Origin: Woeseia sp037968755 | GTDB lineage: Bacteria > Pseudomonadota > Gammaproteobacteria > Steroidobacterales > Woeseiaceae | Direction of reading: 5' to 3' | Assembly: GCA_037968755.1 (NCBI GenBank) | Contig: JBBKWB010000056.1 | Span: forward strand, 13,145-77,144 | DNA: 64,000 nucleotides | Shown here: positions 1-8,383 of the stretch, in pieces | Position numbering within the stretch: the stretch's first letter is position 1 | How the letters are laid out: each line of letters starts with the position of its first letter | Translations under genes and position numbers: made by a program | The notes under the pieces: generated by a model | What the model was told of the DNA's origin: nothing | What the model saw: only the letters and a program-made list of their open reading frames with translations | Databases searched by the model: none

Positions 1-672
1 CAGTTCGAGATGATGGGCGTTTATTCGGTGAACGAATCCGTCGCTATCACCCGTTCGCGCGACAAGCTCCGCGCATTGCAACTGCTGTCACGCAAGGGCA
101 TAGGCATGCCGGTGACGGGCTTTGCCAATTCACCGGACGACACCAATGATCTGCTTGAATTTGTTGGTGGTGCACCCGTTGTTGTGAAACTGCTGGAGGG
201 CACTCAGGGGGTAGGCGTGGTGCTCGCTGAAACTCACAAGGCCGCAGAAAGTGTAATTGAAGCGTTTCGTGGTCTGAAAGCGGAATTCATGGTGCAGGAG
301 TTCATCAAAGAAGCTGGCGGCTCCGATATACGCTGTTTCGTGATTGGCGACAAAGTTGTCGCGTCAATGAAGCGTACCGGCAAAGAAGGCGAGTTTCGCT
401 CTAATTTGCATCGCGGCGGTTCAGCTGAAGTCATCAAGATCACGCCAGAAGAACGCTCAACGGCAGTTCGTTCGGCGCGGGTAATGGGCCTGAATGTTGC
501 CGGTGTTGATTTGCTGCGCTCCAACCACGGTCCGGTGGTAATGGAGGTCAATTCCAGTCCCGGACTGGAAGGCATTGAGAAAGCGACAGGCAAAGACGTC
601 GCCGGCATGATCATTTCTTTTATCGAAAAGAATGCTCGGCCAGGACGAACGCAAACCCGGGGCAAAGGCTAG
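1..672 (+). CDS. rimK: RimK-type ribosomal protein S6 glutamate ligase, 3' part
   Basis: This is the C-terminal three quarters of an ATP-grasp ligase that adds glutamate residues to the C-terminus of ribosomal protein S6 or makes related glutamyl products in the cytoplasm. The reading frame is open from the first base of the window (Q-F-E-M-M-G-V), so the true start lies upstream. Visible family features are the ITRSRDKLRALQLL segment, the flexible ATP-grasp loop LLEGTQGVGV, and the metal-binding VMEVNSSPGLEG near the end, with E and N as the expected Mg ligands. The last residues (RPGRTQTRGKG) are basic and poorly conserved in the family. The identification rests on clear family resemblance; whether S6 is the in vivo substrate cannot be told from sequence. 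Confidence 0.93.
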   Translation, partial: QFEMMGVYSVNESVAITRSRDKLRALQLLSRKGIGMPVTGFANSPDDTNDLLEFVGGAPVVVKLLEGTQGVGVVLAETHKAAESVIEAFRGLKAEFMVQEFIKEAGGSDIRCFVIGDKVVASMKRTGKEGEFRSNLHRGGSAEVIKITPEERSTAVRSARVMGLNVAGVDLLRSNHGPVVMEVNSSPGLEGIEKATGKDVAGMIISFIEKNARPGRTQTRGKG

Positions 673-790
673 CCGGGACACACAGGTCTGTGGCGGTAGT
701 TGCACGTAGAAAGCTAGCCTTTCAGTAGCCTGTCCGGCAAGCGCACAAGGCTGGTAATATCCGCCGGCCAAGCACTCTTCCGTAGTCATC

Positions 791-3100
791 ATGCCCAGAA
801 AAAAAGCGCGCAGACGGCGCACGAAAAAACAGACCCGGAACGGATTCCTGCGCCGCCACCCGTGGTGGTCCGTGGTATTCGCTTTCTCTGCGCTATTTTT
901 CGCGTATCTGCTATTCCTTAACTGGCAAATCAGCAATCGCTTCGAAGGTCGGCGCTGGGATTTGCCTGCGCGCGTCTATGCCCGGCCATTGGAGCTCTAC
1001 GCCGGGCTCGGCTTGCAGGCAGCAGAGCTGGAACAGGAACTTCGCCGGCTAGGTTATCGGGCGACGGCCGATGCGCCAAACAAGCCTGGAAGCTATCGCC
1101 GGTCCGGCAGCAATCTGCAATTGGTTACTCGCGAGTTTCGCTTCTGGGACGAGCTGCAGCCGGCGATGCCTATACGCGTGCGTTTCGCGCAAGACCAGAT
1201 CGCCGCTGTTGATGTGCCACGCGGTCGGTCACCTGTAGTGCGACTCGATCCGCTGATGGTCGGCAGTATTTTTCCGCAGCACGGAGAAGACCGGCTGGTT
1301 GTAACGCCGGAACAGGTGCCTGAGCAGTTGCGTCAGGCGTTGATCGTGGTCGAAGACCGACGCTTCCAGGACCACCTGGGAGTGGACCCCATCGCGCTGG
1401 GCCGTGCGGTTGTCGCTAATCTTCGCGCCGGAGAAATCACTCAGGGCGGCAGTACACTCACTCAGCAGCTCGTGAAAAACTATTTTCTGGATAATCGCCG
1501 TACCTTGACGCGCAAGCTGCGTGAAGCACTGATGGCGGTTATCCTCGAACTGCACTATGACAAAGCAGACATACTGAACGCCTATATCAACGAGATTTAT
1601 CTCGGCCAGGATGGGCAGCGTGCTGTGCACGGTTTCGGCCTTGCGAGCCAGTTCTATTTCAGTCGGCCGCTGGACGAGCTTGAGTTGCACCAGATCGCGT
1701 TGCTCGTAGCACTGGTCCGTGGGCCTGGTTACTACGATCCGCTACGTTCGCCTCAGCGAGCCCTGGCGCGACGGAATCTAGTTCTTGAGCTGATGCAGGA
1801 GGCGGGCGAACTTGGCCCGGACGAGGCTCTGAGCGCGCAGCAGCAACCGCTGGATACCTGGGACCGAAAAGCGGCAGGTGCGTCTTACTATCCTGCTTAC
1901 CTTGCGCTGGTGCGCGAACAACTGGCGGCGCAGTACCGCCCGGAAGACCTGACTCGTGCCGGCCTGCGAATTTTCAGTGCGCTGGACCCGCTCGCCCAGG
2001 CAAGCGCGGAACGGCGCCTTGCGGAGGGCCTGGCAGAACTTGATCAGCGTCAGCCGGATCGGCAATTGGCAGGAGCGGCGGTTGTGGCCAGTCCGCAGTC
2101 GGGCGATGTATTGGCGTTGGTCGGCGACAGACGTGCCGGCTACGAGGGCTTTAACCGGGCATTGGCCGCCAGCAGGCCGATCGGTTCGTTAATAAAGCCG
2201 GTCGTCTATCTTGCAGCGCTCGAGTCGCGGCGATATTCGCTTGCGAGCCTCATCGACGATGCCGAAATCGAAATCGCCTTACCCAATGGCGACACCTGGA
2301 AACCACAGAACTTCAGCGAGGAAGCGATGGGCGAGGTGACCTTGCTGCGAGCCTTGTCTGAGTCGCTCAATATGGCGACCGTGCGTCTTGGCATGGATGT
2401 TGGCGTCGCTGCCGTCGCCGATTTGCTCGGCAGGCTGGGCTACGATCGGCCCGTTTCGCCGTTTCCCTCCCTGCTACTTGGCGCGATTGAGATGACGCCA
2501 ATGCAAGTTACGGAGATGTACAGCACCCTGGCGAATGATGGCTTTCGGACCCCGTTGCGTGCGGTGCGTTCCGTAGTGAATGCGGATGGCGAACCAGTGC
2601 AGCGTTATCCGCTGGAAGTAGCGCAGGTCGTCACGCCGGAAATGGCTTACCAGGTAAACCAGGGGCTGGTAGTCGCCATGCAACGCGGGACCGGGCGTTC
2701 CGCAGCGTTGCCGTTTGCGGTTGCCGGCAAGACCGGTACCTCGGACGAGTTTCGCGACAGCTGGTTTGCCGGCTTCTCTGGCGACCGGGTGGCGGCTGTC
2801 TGGATCGGCTACGACGACTACCAGCCAACAACCTTAAGTGGCGCCTCCGGTGCCCTGAGGATCTGGGCGGGCATCATGCGCGACGTTGCGGCATCGGCGT
2901 ACTCGCCGCCACAACCGGCCGCGCTGGAATCCCGTTGGGTCGACTATTACAGTGGCGCCGCCGTTAGCCGCAACTGCAGCAGTGCTGTCTCGCTCGCATT
3001 GCCGCCGGCAACCGAGCTGTCGCGTGCCGGCGGCTGTAGTGGCGGACTAACCGGTATAGGCGAGCGCACGCTGCAATGGTTGAACGACGTGTTCAACTGA
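791..3100 (+). CDS. mrcB: Penicillin-binding protein 1b (bifunctional transglycosylase/transpeptidase)
   Basis: A 769-residue class A PBP that polymerises lipid II glycan strands and crosslinks them on the periplasmic face of the inner membrane. A very basic cytoplasmic tail (PRKKARRRRTKKQ) precedes one membrane anchor at about residues 26-45. Next come a UB2H-like region (about 60-150) and the GT51 domain with catalytic E188 in VVEDRRF and the QGGSTLTQQL motif at 218-227. The transpeptidase domain has S466-L-I-K469 (SxxK), S525-L-N (SxN) and K647-T-G. All catalytic motifs are intact and the length is normal for PBP1b. The stop lies 62 bases before the next lipoprotein start, suggesting cotranscription with a probable activator. 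Confidence 0.95.
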   Translation: MPRKKARRRRTKKQTRNGFLRRHPWWSVVFAFSALFFAYLLFLNWQISNRFEGRRWDLPARVYARPLELYAGLGLQAAELEQELRRLGYRATADAPNKPGSYRRSGSNLQLVTREFRFWDELQPAMPIRVRFAQDQIAAVDVPRGRSPVVRLDPLMVGSIFPQHGEDRLVVTPEQVPEQLRQALIVVEDRRFQDHLGVDPIALGRAVVANLRAGEITQGGSTLTQQLVKNYFLDNRRTLTRKLREALMAVILELHYDKADILNAYINEIYLGQDGQRAVHGFGLASQFYFSRPLDELELHQIALLVALVRGPGYYDPLRSPQRALARRNLVLELMQEAGELGPDEALSAQQQPLDTWDRKAAGASYYPAYLALVREQLAAQYRPEDLTRAGLRIFSALDPLAQASAERRLAEGLAELDQRQPDRQLAGAAVVASPQSGDVLALVGDRRAGYEGFNRALAASRPIGSLIKPVVYLAALESRRYSLASLIDDAEIEIALPNGDTWKPQNFSEEAMGEVTLLRALSESLNMATVRLGMDVGVAAVADLLGRLGYDRPVSPFPSLLLGAIEMTPMQVTEMYSTLANDGFRTPLRAVRSVVNADGEPVQRYPLEVAQVVTPEMAYQVNQGLVVAMQRGTGRSAALPFAVAGKTGTSDEFRDSWFAGFSGDRVAAVWIGYDDYQPTTLSGASGALRIWAGIMRDVAASAYSPPQPAALESRWVDYYSGAAVSRNCSSAVSLALPPATELSRAGGCSGGLTGIGERTLQWLNDVFN

Positions 3101-3162
3101 GTCCTCTGCCACTTTCACCAAAGCGTTCTGCAATGCGTGCAATACACAAAAAGGATCGAGAT

Positions 3163-3606
3163 ATGACGAAGTATCGCCTGCCAGCAACAGCCATCTTGCT
3201 AGCTGCACTTACAGCAGGTTGCGGCACGTTGCCGAGCGCGTCGACTGCACCGGAGACGGAGAACTTGCCCGCCGGAACCGCGGAGCGCGAGGTGATGAGT
3301 CCTGCAAGTGCTGCGTTGCTTGAACAAAGTCGGTCACAACAGCAATCCGGAAATCTCGCGCAAGCTGCGGCTACCCTTGAGCGGGCAGTACGGATAGATC
3401 CGTCGGAGGCAGCCGTATGGCTGGAGTTGGCGAGACTGCGCTACGCGGAAGACAACTGGGGGCAAGCGGAACAGTTGGCGCGCAAAGCGCACTCACTGGC
3501 AGCCGAAGGCTCGCCAGTCAGTGCCGATGCGCTGACAGTCATGGCCGATGCGTTGCAAAGGCAAGGTCGTTCGGGCGAAGCCCAACGCTTGCGTGAGCGC
3601 CGCTAG
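3163..3606 (+). CDS. TPR lipoprotein next to PBP1b, LpoP-like putative PBP1b activator
   Basis: A 147-residue outer-membrane-type lipoprotein with tetratricopeptide repeats. I place the start at 3163 rather than at the longer in-frame ATG at 3076: AAGGA at 3151-3155 sits seven bases upstream, and this start gives a classical lipoprotein signal with lipobox L-T-A-G-C (Cys20). After a low-complexity linker, TPR-like helices run from about residue 60 to the end (AAATLERAVRIDPSEAAVWLELARLRY and following). In Pseudomonas aeruginosa a small TPR lipoprotein, LpoP, is encoded next to PBP1b and activates it. The same arrangement here makes an activator role likely, but this is inference from context and architecture, not from recognised sequence identity. 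Confidence 0.8.
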   Translation: MTKYRLPATAILLAALTAGCGTLPSASTAPETENLPAGTAEREVMSPASAALLEQSRSQQQSGNLAQAAATLERAVRIDPSEAAVWLELARLRYAEDNWGQAEQLARKAHSLAAEGSPVSADALTVMADALQRQGRSGEAQRLRERR

Positions 3607-3704
3607 CGTCTGTCAGTCCTGACAATCTTCATATTGCAATCAAATCCCATTATTCGGCACTGGCAGAATTCGTATGCCCGCCGAGCAGTGCACGTTAAGG
3701 GGGT

Positions 3705-5024
3705 CTAATGCTCCCAGTCGTCCGCGAGTTTCTTCGACGCGATGAATAGCAGTGCAGCGGCAGCCAGATAAAACACGGTTCCGGAAAGGATGGCGTAGCG
3801 CAATGATTCGTCGCCATAACGGCTGTTCAGACCATCGGAGATTGCGCCGATAACAAGATTGCCCAGACCAATGCCGATGAGGTTGTTGATAAACAGGAAA
3901 ATGGCTGAGGCCGTTGCCCGCATATTCGGTGTAACGAGGTGCTGAAATGCCGACAGAATCGGGCCGAGCCAGACCAGGCTCAACGCAGTCGGCGCGAGGA
4001 ACGCGAAAAACGCCAATGACAAGCTGTCTGCCGTAACGCCCAGCACGAAAAATGGCACAGCGGCGACGAATGCGGCGGCCGGTACGAGTGCATACGCTGA
4101 TTTGTTCTTTGAGCCAAGGCGATCGGCAAGGACGCCGCCCAGCCAAATACCGACAACACCGCCGATCAGCAATATGCTCCCGTAGAAATAGGCGGCATAC
4201 AACAACACGTTGCCGCCGCCTGGCAACAACGCCTGTGGCATCCAGGAAAAGAACCCTTCCAGATCCGCACCGAAGCTGCGCACAAAAAAGGACGGCAACC
4301 AGAAGAACATGCCGTAACCCATCATTGAGGAGCAGGCAGCACCAAATGACAATGTCCAGAAGCTGCGCTTGCGTCTTAGTGTTGCCAGCACCTCGCCGAA
4401 GCTCGCCGCTTGTGTATCGTGGCCTTCTGTATCGTATTGACCGCGCCGCGGTTCGCGAACCGTAAGTCGAAACAGCGGTGCCAGCAGCAGGCCGGCGAGG
4501 CCAACGACGATAAACGCAGTTCGCCAACCGGCAATGCTGCTCAGCACGCCGCCGAGAACGATGCCCAGCGCGCCGCCTATCGGAATACCAAAAGAATAGA
4601 CGCCTAATGCGCGCGCGCGTTGTTCTGGGGGGTAGTAATCGGCAATGAGTGAATAGGCTGGTGCTACGCCACCTGCTTCGCCAACTCCGACTCCGAGGCG
4701 CGCAAAAAACAGTTGCCAGAAGTTCTGCGCCAGCCCGCACGCGGCAGTCATCATGCTCCATACAGCCAGAGCGATCGTCATGATCCAGGTTCGATTGCCG
4801 CGATCGGCAAGAAACGCGATCGGGATGCCGAGAAACGTATAAAACAATGCAAATGCGAAACCGCCCATCAGGCTCAATTGCGTGTCATTCAGGCCGAGGT
4901 CCGCTTTGATCGGTACGGCAAGAATGCCGACGATTTGTCGATCAATAAAATTAAACGTGTAAACCACGACCAGTATGAACATTACGTAGGCACGGTAGCC
5001 GCGAGATTCAGGGGTCGTGGTCAT
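3705..5024 (-). CDS. MFS transporter, spinster-like family
   Basis: A 439-residue major facilitator with about twelve hydrophobic segments. The N-terminus TFNFIDRQIVGILAVPIKADLG and the loop-2/3 motif LADRGNRTWIM are typical of the spinster-like MFS branch often found beside TonB-dependent receptors in sphingomonads and marine Gammaproteobacteria. The annotated start at 5024 (M-T-T-T-P-E-S) has AGGA upstream (minus strand). The longer open frame to 5084 runs back through the terminator of the receptor gene and is unlikely to be translated. The substrate is unknown. By position it would carry, across the inner membrane, whatever the receptor at 5151-7436 brings into the periplasm. No operator copy is visible directly upstream. 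Confidence 0.88.
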   Translation of the reverse strand: MTTTPESRGYRAYVMFILVVVYTFNFIDRQIVGILAVPIKADLGLNDTQLSLMGGFAFALFYTFLGIPIAFLADRGNRTWIMTIALAVWSMMTAACGLAQNFWQLFFARLGVGVGEAGGVAPAYSLIADYYPPEQRARALGVYSFGIPIGGALGIVLGGVLSSIAGWRTAFIVVGLAGLLLAPLFRLTVREPRRGQYDTEGHDTQAASFGEVLATLRRKRSFWTLSFGAACSSMMGYGMFFWLPSFFVRSFGADLEGFFSWMPQALLPGGGNVLLYAAYFYGSILLIGGVVGIWLGGVLADRLGSKNKSAYALVPAAAFVAAVPFFVLGVTADSLSLAFFAFLAPTALSLVWLGPILSAFQHLVTPNMRATASAIFLFINNLIGIGLGNLVIGAISDGLNSRYGDESLRYAILSGTVFYLAAAALLFIASKKLADDWEH

Positions 5025-5064
5025 ACAGTATCCTGTGCGCGAAGAATATCTGATTCTTTGGGTC

Positions 5065-5105
5065 AAAAAAAACGCGGCAGGCAAGATCGTCTCTCACCTG
5101 CCGCG
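5065..5105 (-). terminator. Rho-independent terminator after the TonB-dependent receptor
   Basis: On the minus strand a 9-bp perfect stem (CGCGGCAGG / CCTGCCGCG) with a 15-base loop is followed by eight T residues. It lies 46 bases past the receptor stop codon and upstream of the MFS start, so the MFS gene needs read-through or its own promoter. Confidence 0.88.
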
Positions 5106-5150
5106 CCCAGCTTACACCAGCGACCGATTTACAGGGTCGCGGGTGGGGGG

Positions 5151-7436
5151 TTACTGAAAGCGATATTCGACAGTGGCCGTAACGGTCAATGGATTGCCGT
5201 AGAACGCGGTGATGCTGCTCTCAAGGCCAAGACTCGGGAAGTAGTATCCGGCGACCTTGTACTCCTCGTCAGTCAGGTTCTTGCCGTGCAGACCTGCACG
5301 CCAGCGACCGTCATCGTCTTCCCAGACTGCACTCAGGTCCCATAGGGTGAAGGCTTCCTGATCGAGTTCCGGGGTCGGAGTTTCGAACTGGCTGGTGTCG
5401 TCCCGGTAGGAGAGTGACGTGATGATGGCGAAAGTGCCTGGCATAGAGAACAACGATAATGGCGTTTCATAGGTCAGCATGCTGCTCGCAGTGACTTCCG
5501 GCGTGTTCTGGAATACGCGCTGGTCCGCGACATCCACACCGAAGGCATCGATAAACTCGTTGAATTCTGCGTCGAGGTAACCGAGCGACCAACCCAACTG
5601 AAAGTTATCATTCAGTTGCGCAAGTCCTTCGAGCTCGATTCCTTTCATGTCAGCGTCACCAGCGTTCGAGGTAATCCCGACGAACGTATCCTGAGTGCCG
5701 TCATTATCAGTGTCGAGTCCTACGGAGCCCGGGATCTGAATGTCCGTGTAATCGGCGTAGATGAAAGCAATACTGGTCGAAACGCGGTTGTCGAGCCAGG
5801 TCGATTTCAGTCCGAATTCGTAGGAGTTAACGAACTCAGGCTCAAACAGCATGAATTCGAAAACGTCTACGCTGTCGATATCGCCGTCGCCGTCAACGTC
5901 CGGCGCACCGCTGGTCTGGCCGCGCGGGTCGAAGCTGCCGCCTTTAAAACCTTCGCTGTAGGTGAAATACAAATTCTGTTCGTCGTTTGGTTTCCAGCTG
6001 ATCGATGCGCGTGGCGTGAATTCACCGAATTTCTTGCTACCGCGAAAATCAGACGTCGTTGCAATCACGGTAGGCGTGTTACCACCAAAGGTTGTGCCGC
6101 CAATAAAGGTACGGCGCAATACTCGTGAATCGCGCTCGTCAGAAGTGTAACGACCACCCACCGCAATACTAACCTCGTCATTCAGGTCATAGGTGAAATC
6201 GGCGAATACAGACCAGCTATCGGTCAATACGTTACCCAGCGTATTAGCGTTGAGACCTGGCAAACTGAGCAGGTCGCCGGTGGTGCCGAGGATTACATCA
6301 AACATGGTGAATGCGCTGGCGTCGAGATAGTAGAAACCAACAAGGCCATTCACGCGTTCGCCGGTGTAAATCAGCTGCAGCTCTTCTGAGAATTGTTCGT
6401 TGTCGTAAACGGCCGGCACGTCCAGGTCAGCACCCGGCAGGCTATCGAAGTCGATAGGTGTATGCGATACGTCATCGCGGTAGGAGAGAACATTTTTCAG
6501 CGTGAAGTGCTCATTTATCTCCAGCTCGGTTACCAGGGCGCCACCAAGTGATTCGACTTCTTGCGTCGGCAGGTTCAAGCCGGATCGGGTGTCGAAAACG
6601 TCGCTGAGGATCGGTGCGCCAGTCAGGTTGCCGACCGTCAAACGGTGACCCTGACGAGGGTCGGATTTGTCGTTGATCAGGTCACCGGTCAGGCGGAATG
6701 AAAGTTTGTCTGTTGCTTCCCATTCGGCACTTATCCGGGCGCCGAACAGATCCTTTTGGTAGTTATCAATTCCGTTCAGGTTGAGGTTGTCGCCGAAGCC
6801 ATCGCGAGTCAGTTTCGCTATGGAGCCACCAATTCGAAAATTATCGGTCACGGGTGTTGAGGCCGTGATGACGGCATCAAGCTGATTGTAGGAGCCAACC
6901 GACAAGCGCACTTTTGTTTCTGCCTCGTCGCTAAGACGACTGGTCACGTACTTGATCGCGCCACCAATAGTATTGCGACCGTACAGCGTGCCCTGTGGTC
7001 CGCGTAATATTTCGATGCGTTCAACATCATAAATATCGAGGACCGCGGCCTGCGGACGATTCAGGTAGACGTCGTCAATGTACAGGCCCACACCTGCTTC
7101 AAAGCCGGCCACCGGGTCCTGCTGTCCCACGCCGCGAATGAACGCGGTCAGTGTTGTATTGGTGCCGCGCGACACTTCCAGGGTCACGTTAGGGCTGGAT
7201 TTCGCGACCTCGATAATGTCCAGGGCACCCATACGCTCGAGCTGCTCACCACTGAAGGCGGTGATGGACAACGGCACATCTTTAAGCGATTCCTCGCGAC
7301 GGCGCGCGGTCACCACGACTTCGTCCAGGACACGGGCACCCGGTTCCTGGGCGCTGGCTGGCTGTGGCAAAGCGGCTGCTGACAGCAGGGCAATAAATGG
7401 CAGGCAAAACGTGCGCCGGGCTGGTGCGATGATCAT
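5151..7436 (-). CDS. TonB-dependent outer-membrane receptor
   Basis: A 761-residue TonB-dependent receptor. It has a Sec signal peptide ending near A-S-A-Q (residue about 30), then the plug start L-D-E-V-V-V-T-A-R-R-R-E-E-S. The plug contains PLSITAFSG, the FIRGVG motif and ILRGPQGTLYGRNTIGGAI, and a 22-strand barrel with the usual C-terminal aromatic ending Y-R-F-Q follows. The sequence class is that of receptors importing carbohydrates, aromatics or polymers in marine bacteria, not a recognisable siderophore receptor. GAGGA lies eight bases before the ATG. The promoter region carries two palindromes shared with the TetR/ligase intergenic region, so it is probably repressed by the TetR protein encoded next door. 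The ligand is unknown. Confidence 0.93.
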   Translation of the reverse strand: MIIAPARRTFCLPFIALLSAAALPQPASAQEPGARVLDEVVVTARRREESLKDVPLSITAFSGEQLERMGALDIIEVAKSSPNVTLEVSRGTNTTLTAFIRGVGQQDPVAGFEAGVGLYIDDVYLNRPQAAVLDIYDVERIEILRGPQGTLYGRNTIGGAIKYVTSRLSDEAETKVRLSVGSYNQLDAVITASTPVTDNFRIGGSIAKLTRDGFGDNLNLNGIDNYQKDLFGARISAEWEATDKLSFRLTGDLINDKSDPRQGHRLTVGNLTGAPILSDVFDTRSGLNLPTQEVESLGGALVTELEINEHFTLKNVLSYRDDVSHTPIDFDSLPGADLDVPAVYDNEQFSEELQLIYTGERVNGLVGFYYLDASAFTMFDVILGTTGDLLSLPGLNANTLGNVLTDSWSVFADFTYDLNDEVSIAVGGRYTSDERDSRVLRRTFIGGTTFGGNTPTVIATTSDFRGSKKFGEFTPRASISWKPNDEQNLYFTYSEGFKGGSFDPRGQTSGAPDVDGDGDIDSVDVFEFMLFEPEFVNSYEFGLKSTWLDNRVSTSIAFIYADYTDIQIPGSVGLDTDNDGTQDTFVGITSNAGDADMKGIELEGLAQLNDNFQLGWSLGYLDAEFNEFIDAFGVDVADQRVFQNTPEVTASSMLTYETPLSLFSMPGTFAIITSLSYRDDTSQFETPTPELDQEAFTLWDLSAVWEDDDGRWRAGLHGKNLTDEEYKVAGYYFPSLGLESSITAFYGNPLTVTATVEYRFQ

Positions 7437-7450
7437 CGAGAATTCCTCAA

Positions 7451-7466
7451 TTCAACGGTTGCTGAA
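7451..7466. promoter_or_regulatory. Putative TetR operator 1 in the receptor promoter
   Basis: TTCAACGGTTGCTGAA, one mismatch from the perfect TTCAAC-N4-GTTGAA palindrome. It lies just downstream of the proposed -10 box of the receptor gene, where a bound repressor would cover the transcription start. Confidence 0.6.
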
Positions 7467-7469
7467 TTG

Positions 7470-7498
7470 ATATTATTTCAACGTTGGTTGAATTACAA
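7470..7498 (-). promoter_or_regulatory. Putative sigma-70 promoter of the TonB-dependent receptor
   Basis: On the minus strand a -35-like TTGTAA (7498-7493) and a -10-like TAATAT (7475-7470) are separated by exactly 17 bases. The 17-base spacer is filled by operator 2. Each hexamer matches the consensus at four of six positions, so the call leans on spacing and operator overlap. Confidence 0.5.
7477..7492. promoter_or_regulatory. Putative TetR operator 2 in the receptor promoter
   Basis: TTCAACGTTGGTTGAA, with perfect TTCAAC / GTTGAA half-sites around a 4-base centre. It has the same half-sites as the two palindromes upstream of the TetR and ligase genes at 8319-8356. Confidence 0.7.
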
Positions 7499-7630
7499 GC
7501 CGGGATCGCTCGGCCACTGTTTGACTGCCGGAGGCAGGAGTAACGGGATGTCAGCCGAACGTTTGTCCGGACGGCAGTGCAGATTACGTGCCGTGGTCAG
7601 CCATACGCCGCGGGAGCCAGCAGGGCGGCC

Positions 7631-8287
7631 TTAATCAGGCTTGCGGCTGTCGTGACACAGCGCCCGGAAGCCCGCAGCGATGAATTGCGGCATGCGCGAG
7701 CTGGTCGCAGCCATGTCGGAGGACAGGCACAGTCCGTTCGACAGGTTATCCAGACGGCCTGTCTCGGCGAAGGTCAAGGTCAGCGCACCTGAGAGAAAGT
7801 GATAACTCCAGTAGAGGTCTTCCTCGCGGCAGCCGGGCAGGGCCAGGCGCAATGCATCCAGAAAGCGATTTACCACCGGATCGAAGTAGCGGGTCATCAG
7901 CTTGCCGCCCCACTCGGGCGAATTGTTGACCTGTGCCACCAGGGCCATGTAGTCGCGCCATTCCTCTGGTTTCTCATTGAGGATTTCCAGCATCGGCCGT
8001 GTGAAGGCTTCAATAATTTCCTCGATGCTTGGCGGGTCATTAGGATGCCGTTTCTCAACAGCCTCAAGCGCTGCGAGCCGAAGTTCGTTCAAGGTCTTCG
8101 CCCGCCGCAACAACGCCGCATCAAACAGATCACGCTTGGATTTGAAATGGTAATAGGCAAGCGCGACGTCGGCGCCTGCCCTGGACATGATCTGTCGAAC
8201 CGTTACGCCATCGAACCCGTGCTTCGCGAACAGGTGTTCGGCGGCATCCAGGATCCGTTCTTTGGTGGCTTTGGCATTTCGTGGCAT
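7631..8287 (-). CDS. TetR/AcrR family transcriptional regulator
   Basis: A 218-residue TetR-type repressor. The N-terminal helix-turn-helix spans about residues 5-50 (ATKERILDAAEHLFAKHG ... YYHFKSKRDLFDAAL). The rest is the ligand-binding and dimerisation domain, with a C-terminal segment (YFDPVVNRFLDALRLALPG) like that of the CerR-type branch. I chose the start at 8287 (M-P-R-N-A-K-A-T) because AGGA lies eight bases upstream and the preceding residues are not family-like. It is transcribed divergently from the acyl-CoA ligase operon, and the shared intergenic region holds two perfect palindromes that recur at the receptor promoter. It most likely represses itself, the ligase operon and the receptor, with an acyl-CoA or the imported substrate as inducer; this is inference. 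Confidence 0.92.
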   Translation of the reverse strand: MPRNAKATKERILDAAEHLFAKHGFDGVTVRQIMSRAGADVALAYYHFKSKRDLFDAALLRRAKTLNELRLAALEAVEKRHPNDPPSIEEIIEAFTRPMLEILNEKPEEWRDYMALVAQVNNSPEWGGKLMTRYFDPVVNRFLDALRLALPGCREEDLYWSYHFLSGALTLTFAETGRLDNLSNGLCLSSDMAATSSRMPQFIAAGFRALCHDSRKPD

Positions 8288-8318
8288 GAACAGCATCCTA
8301 TGAGCTTCCGACTTGCAC

Positions 8319-8334
8319 ATCAACAAGCGTTGAA
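8319..8334. promoter_or_regulatory. Putative TetR operator, left site of the divergent region
   Basis: ATCAACAAGCGTTGAA contains the perfect 14-base palindrome TCAAC-AAGC-GTTGA outside its asymmetric centre. Its centre lies 22 bp (two helical turns) from that of the right-hand site, and the site covers the probable tetR promoter. Confidence 0.7.
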
Positions 8335-8340
8335 ATAAAA

Positions 8341-8356
8341 TTCAACGCTTGTTGAA
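8341..8356. promoter_or_regulatory. Putative TetR operator, right site of the divergent region
   Basis: TTCAACGCTTGTTGAA, a perfect TTCAAC / GTTGAA palindrome ending 27 bases before the ligase start. Together with the left site it forms a larger inverted repeat (15-base arms, 8320-8334 and 8341-8355, with a 6-base AT-rich spacer). Confidence 0.75.
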
Positions 8357-8383
8357 AAACTTTTCGGGACTCAAGAGTAACGT

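Noticed and set aside
3640..4761. 373-residue open frame overlapping the MFS gene on the same strand
   Set aside because: Its translation is rich in Arg, Cys and His without hydrophobic pattern, as expected of a shifted frame of a GC-rich gene; the MFS frame is clearly the coding one.
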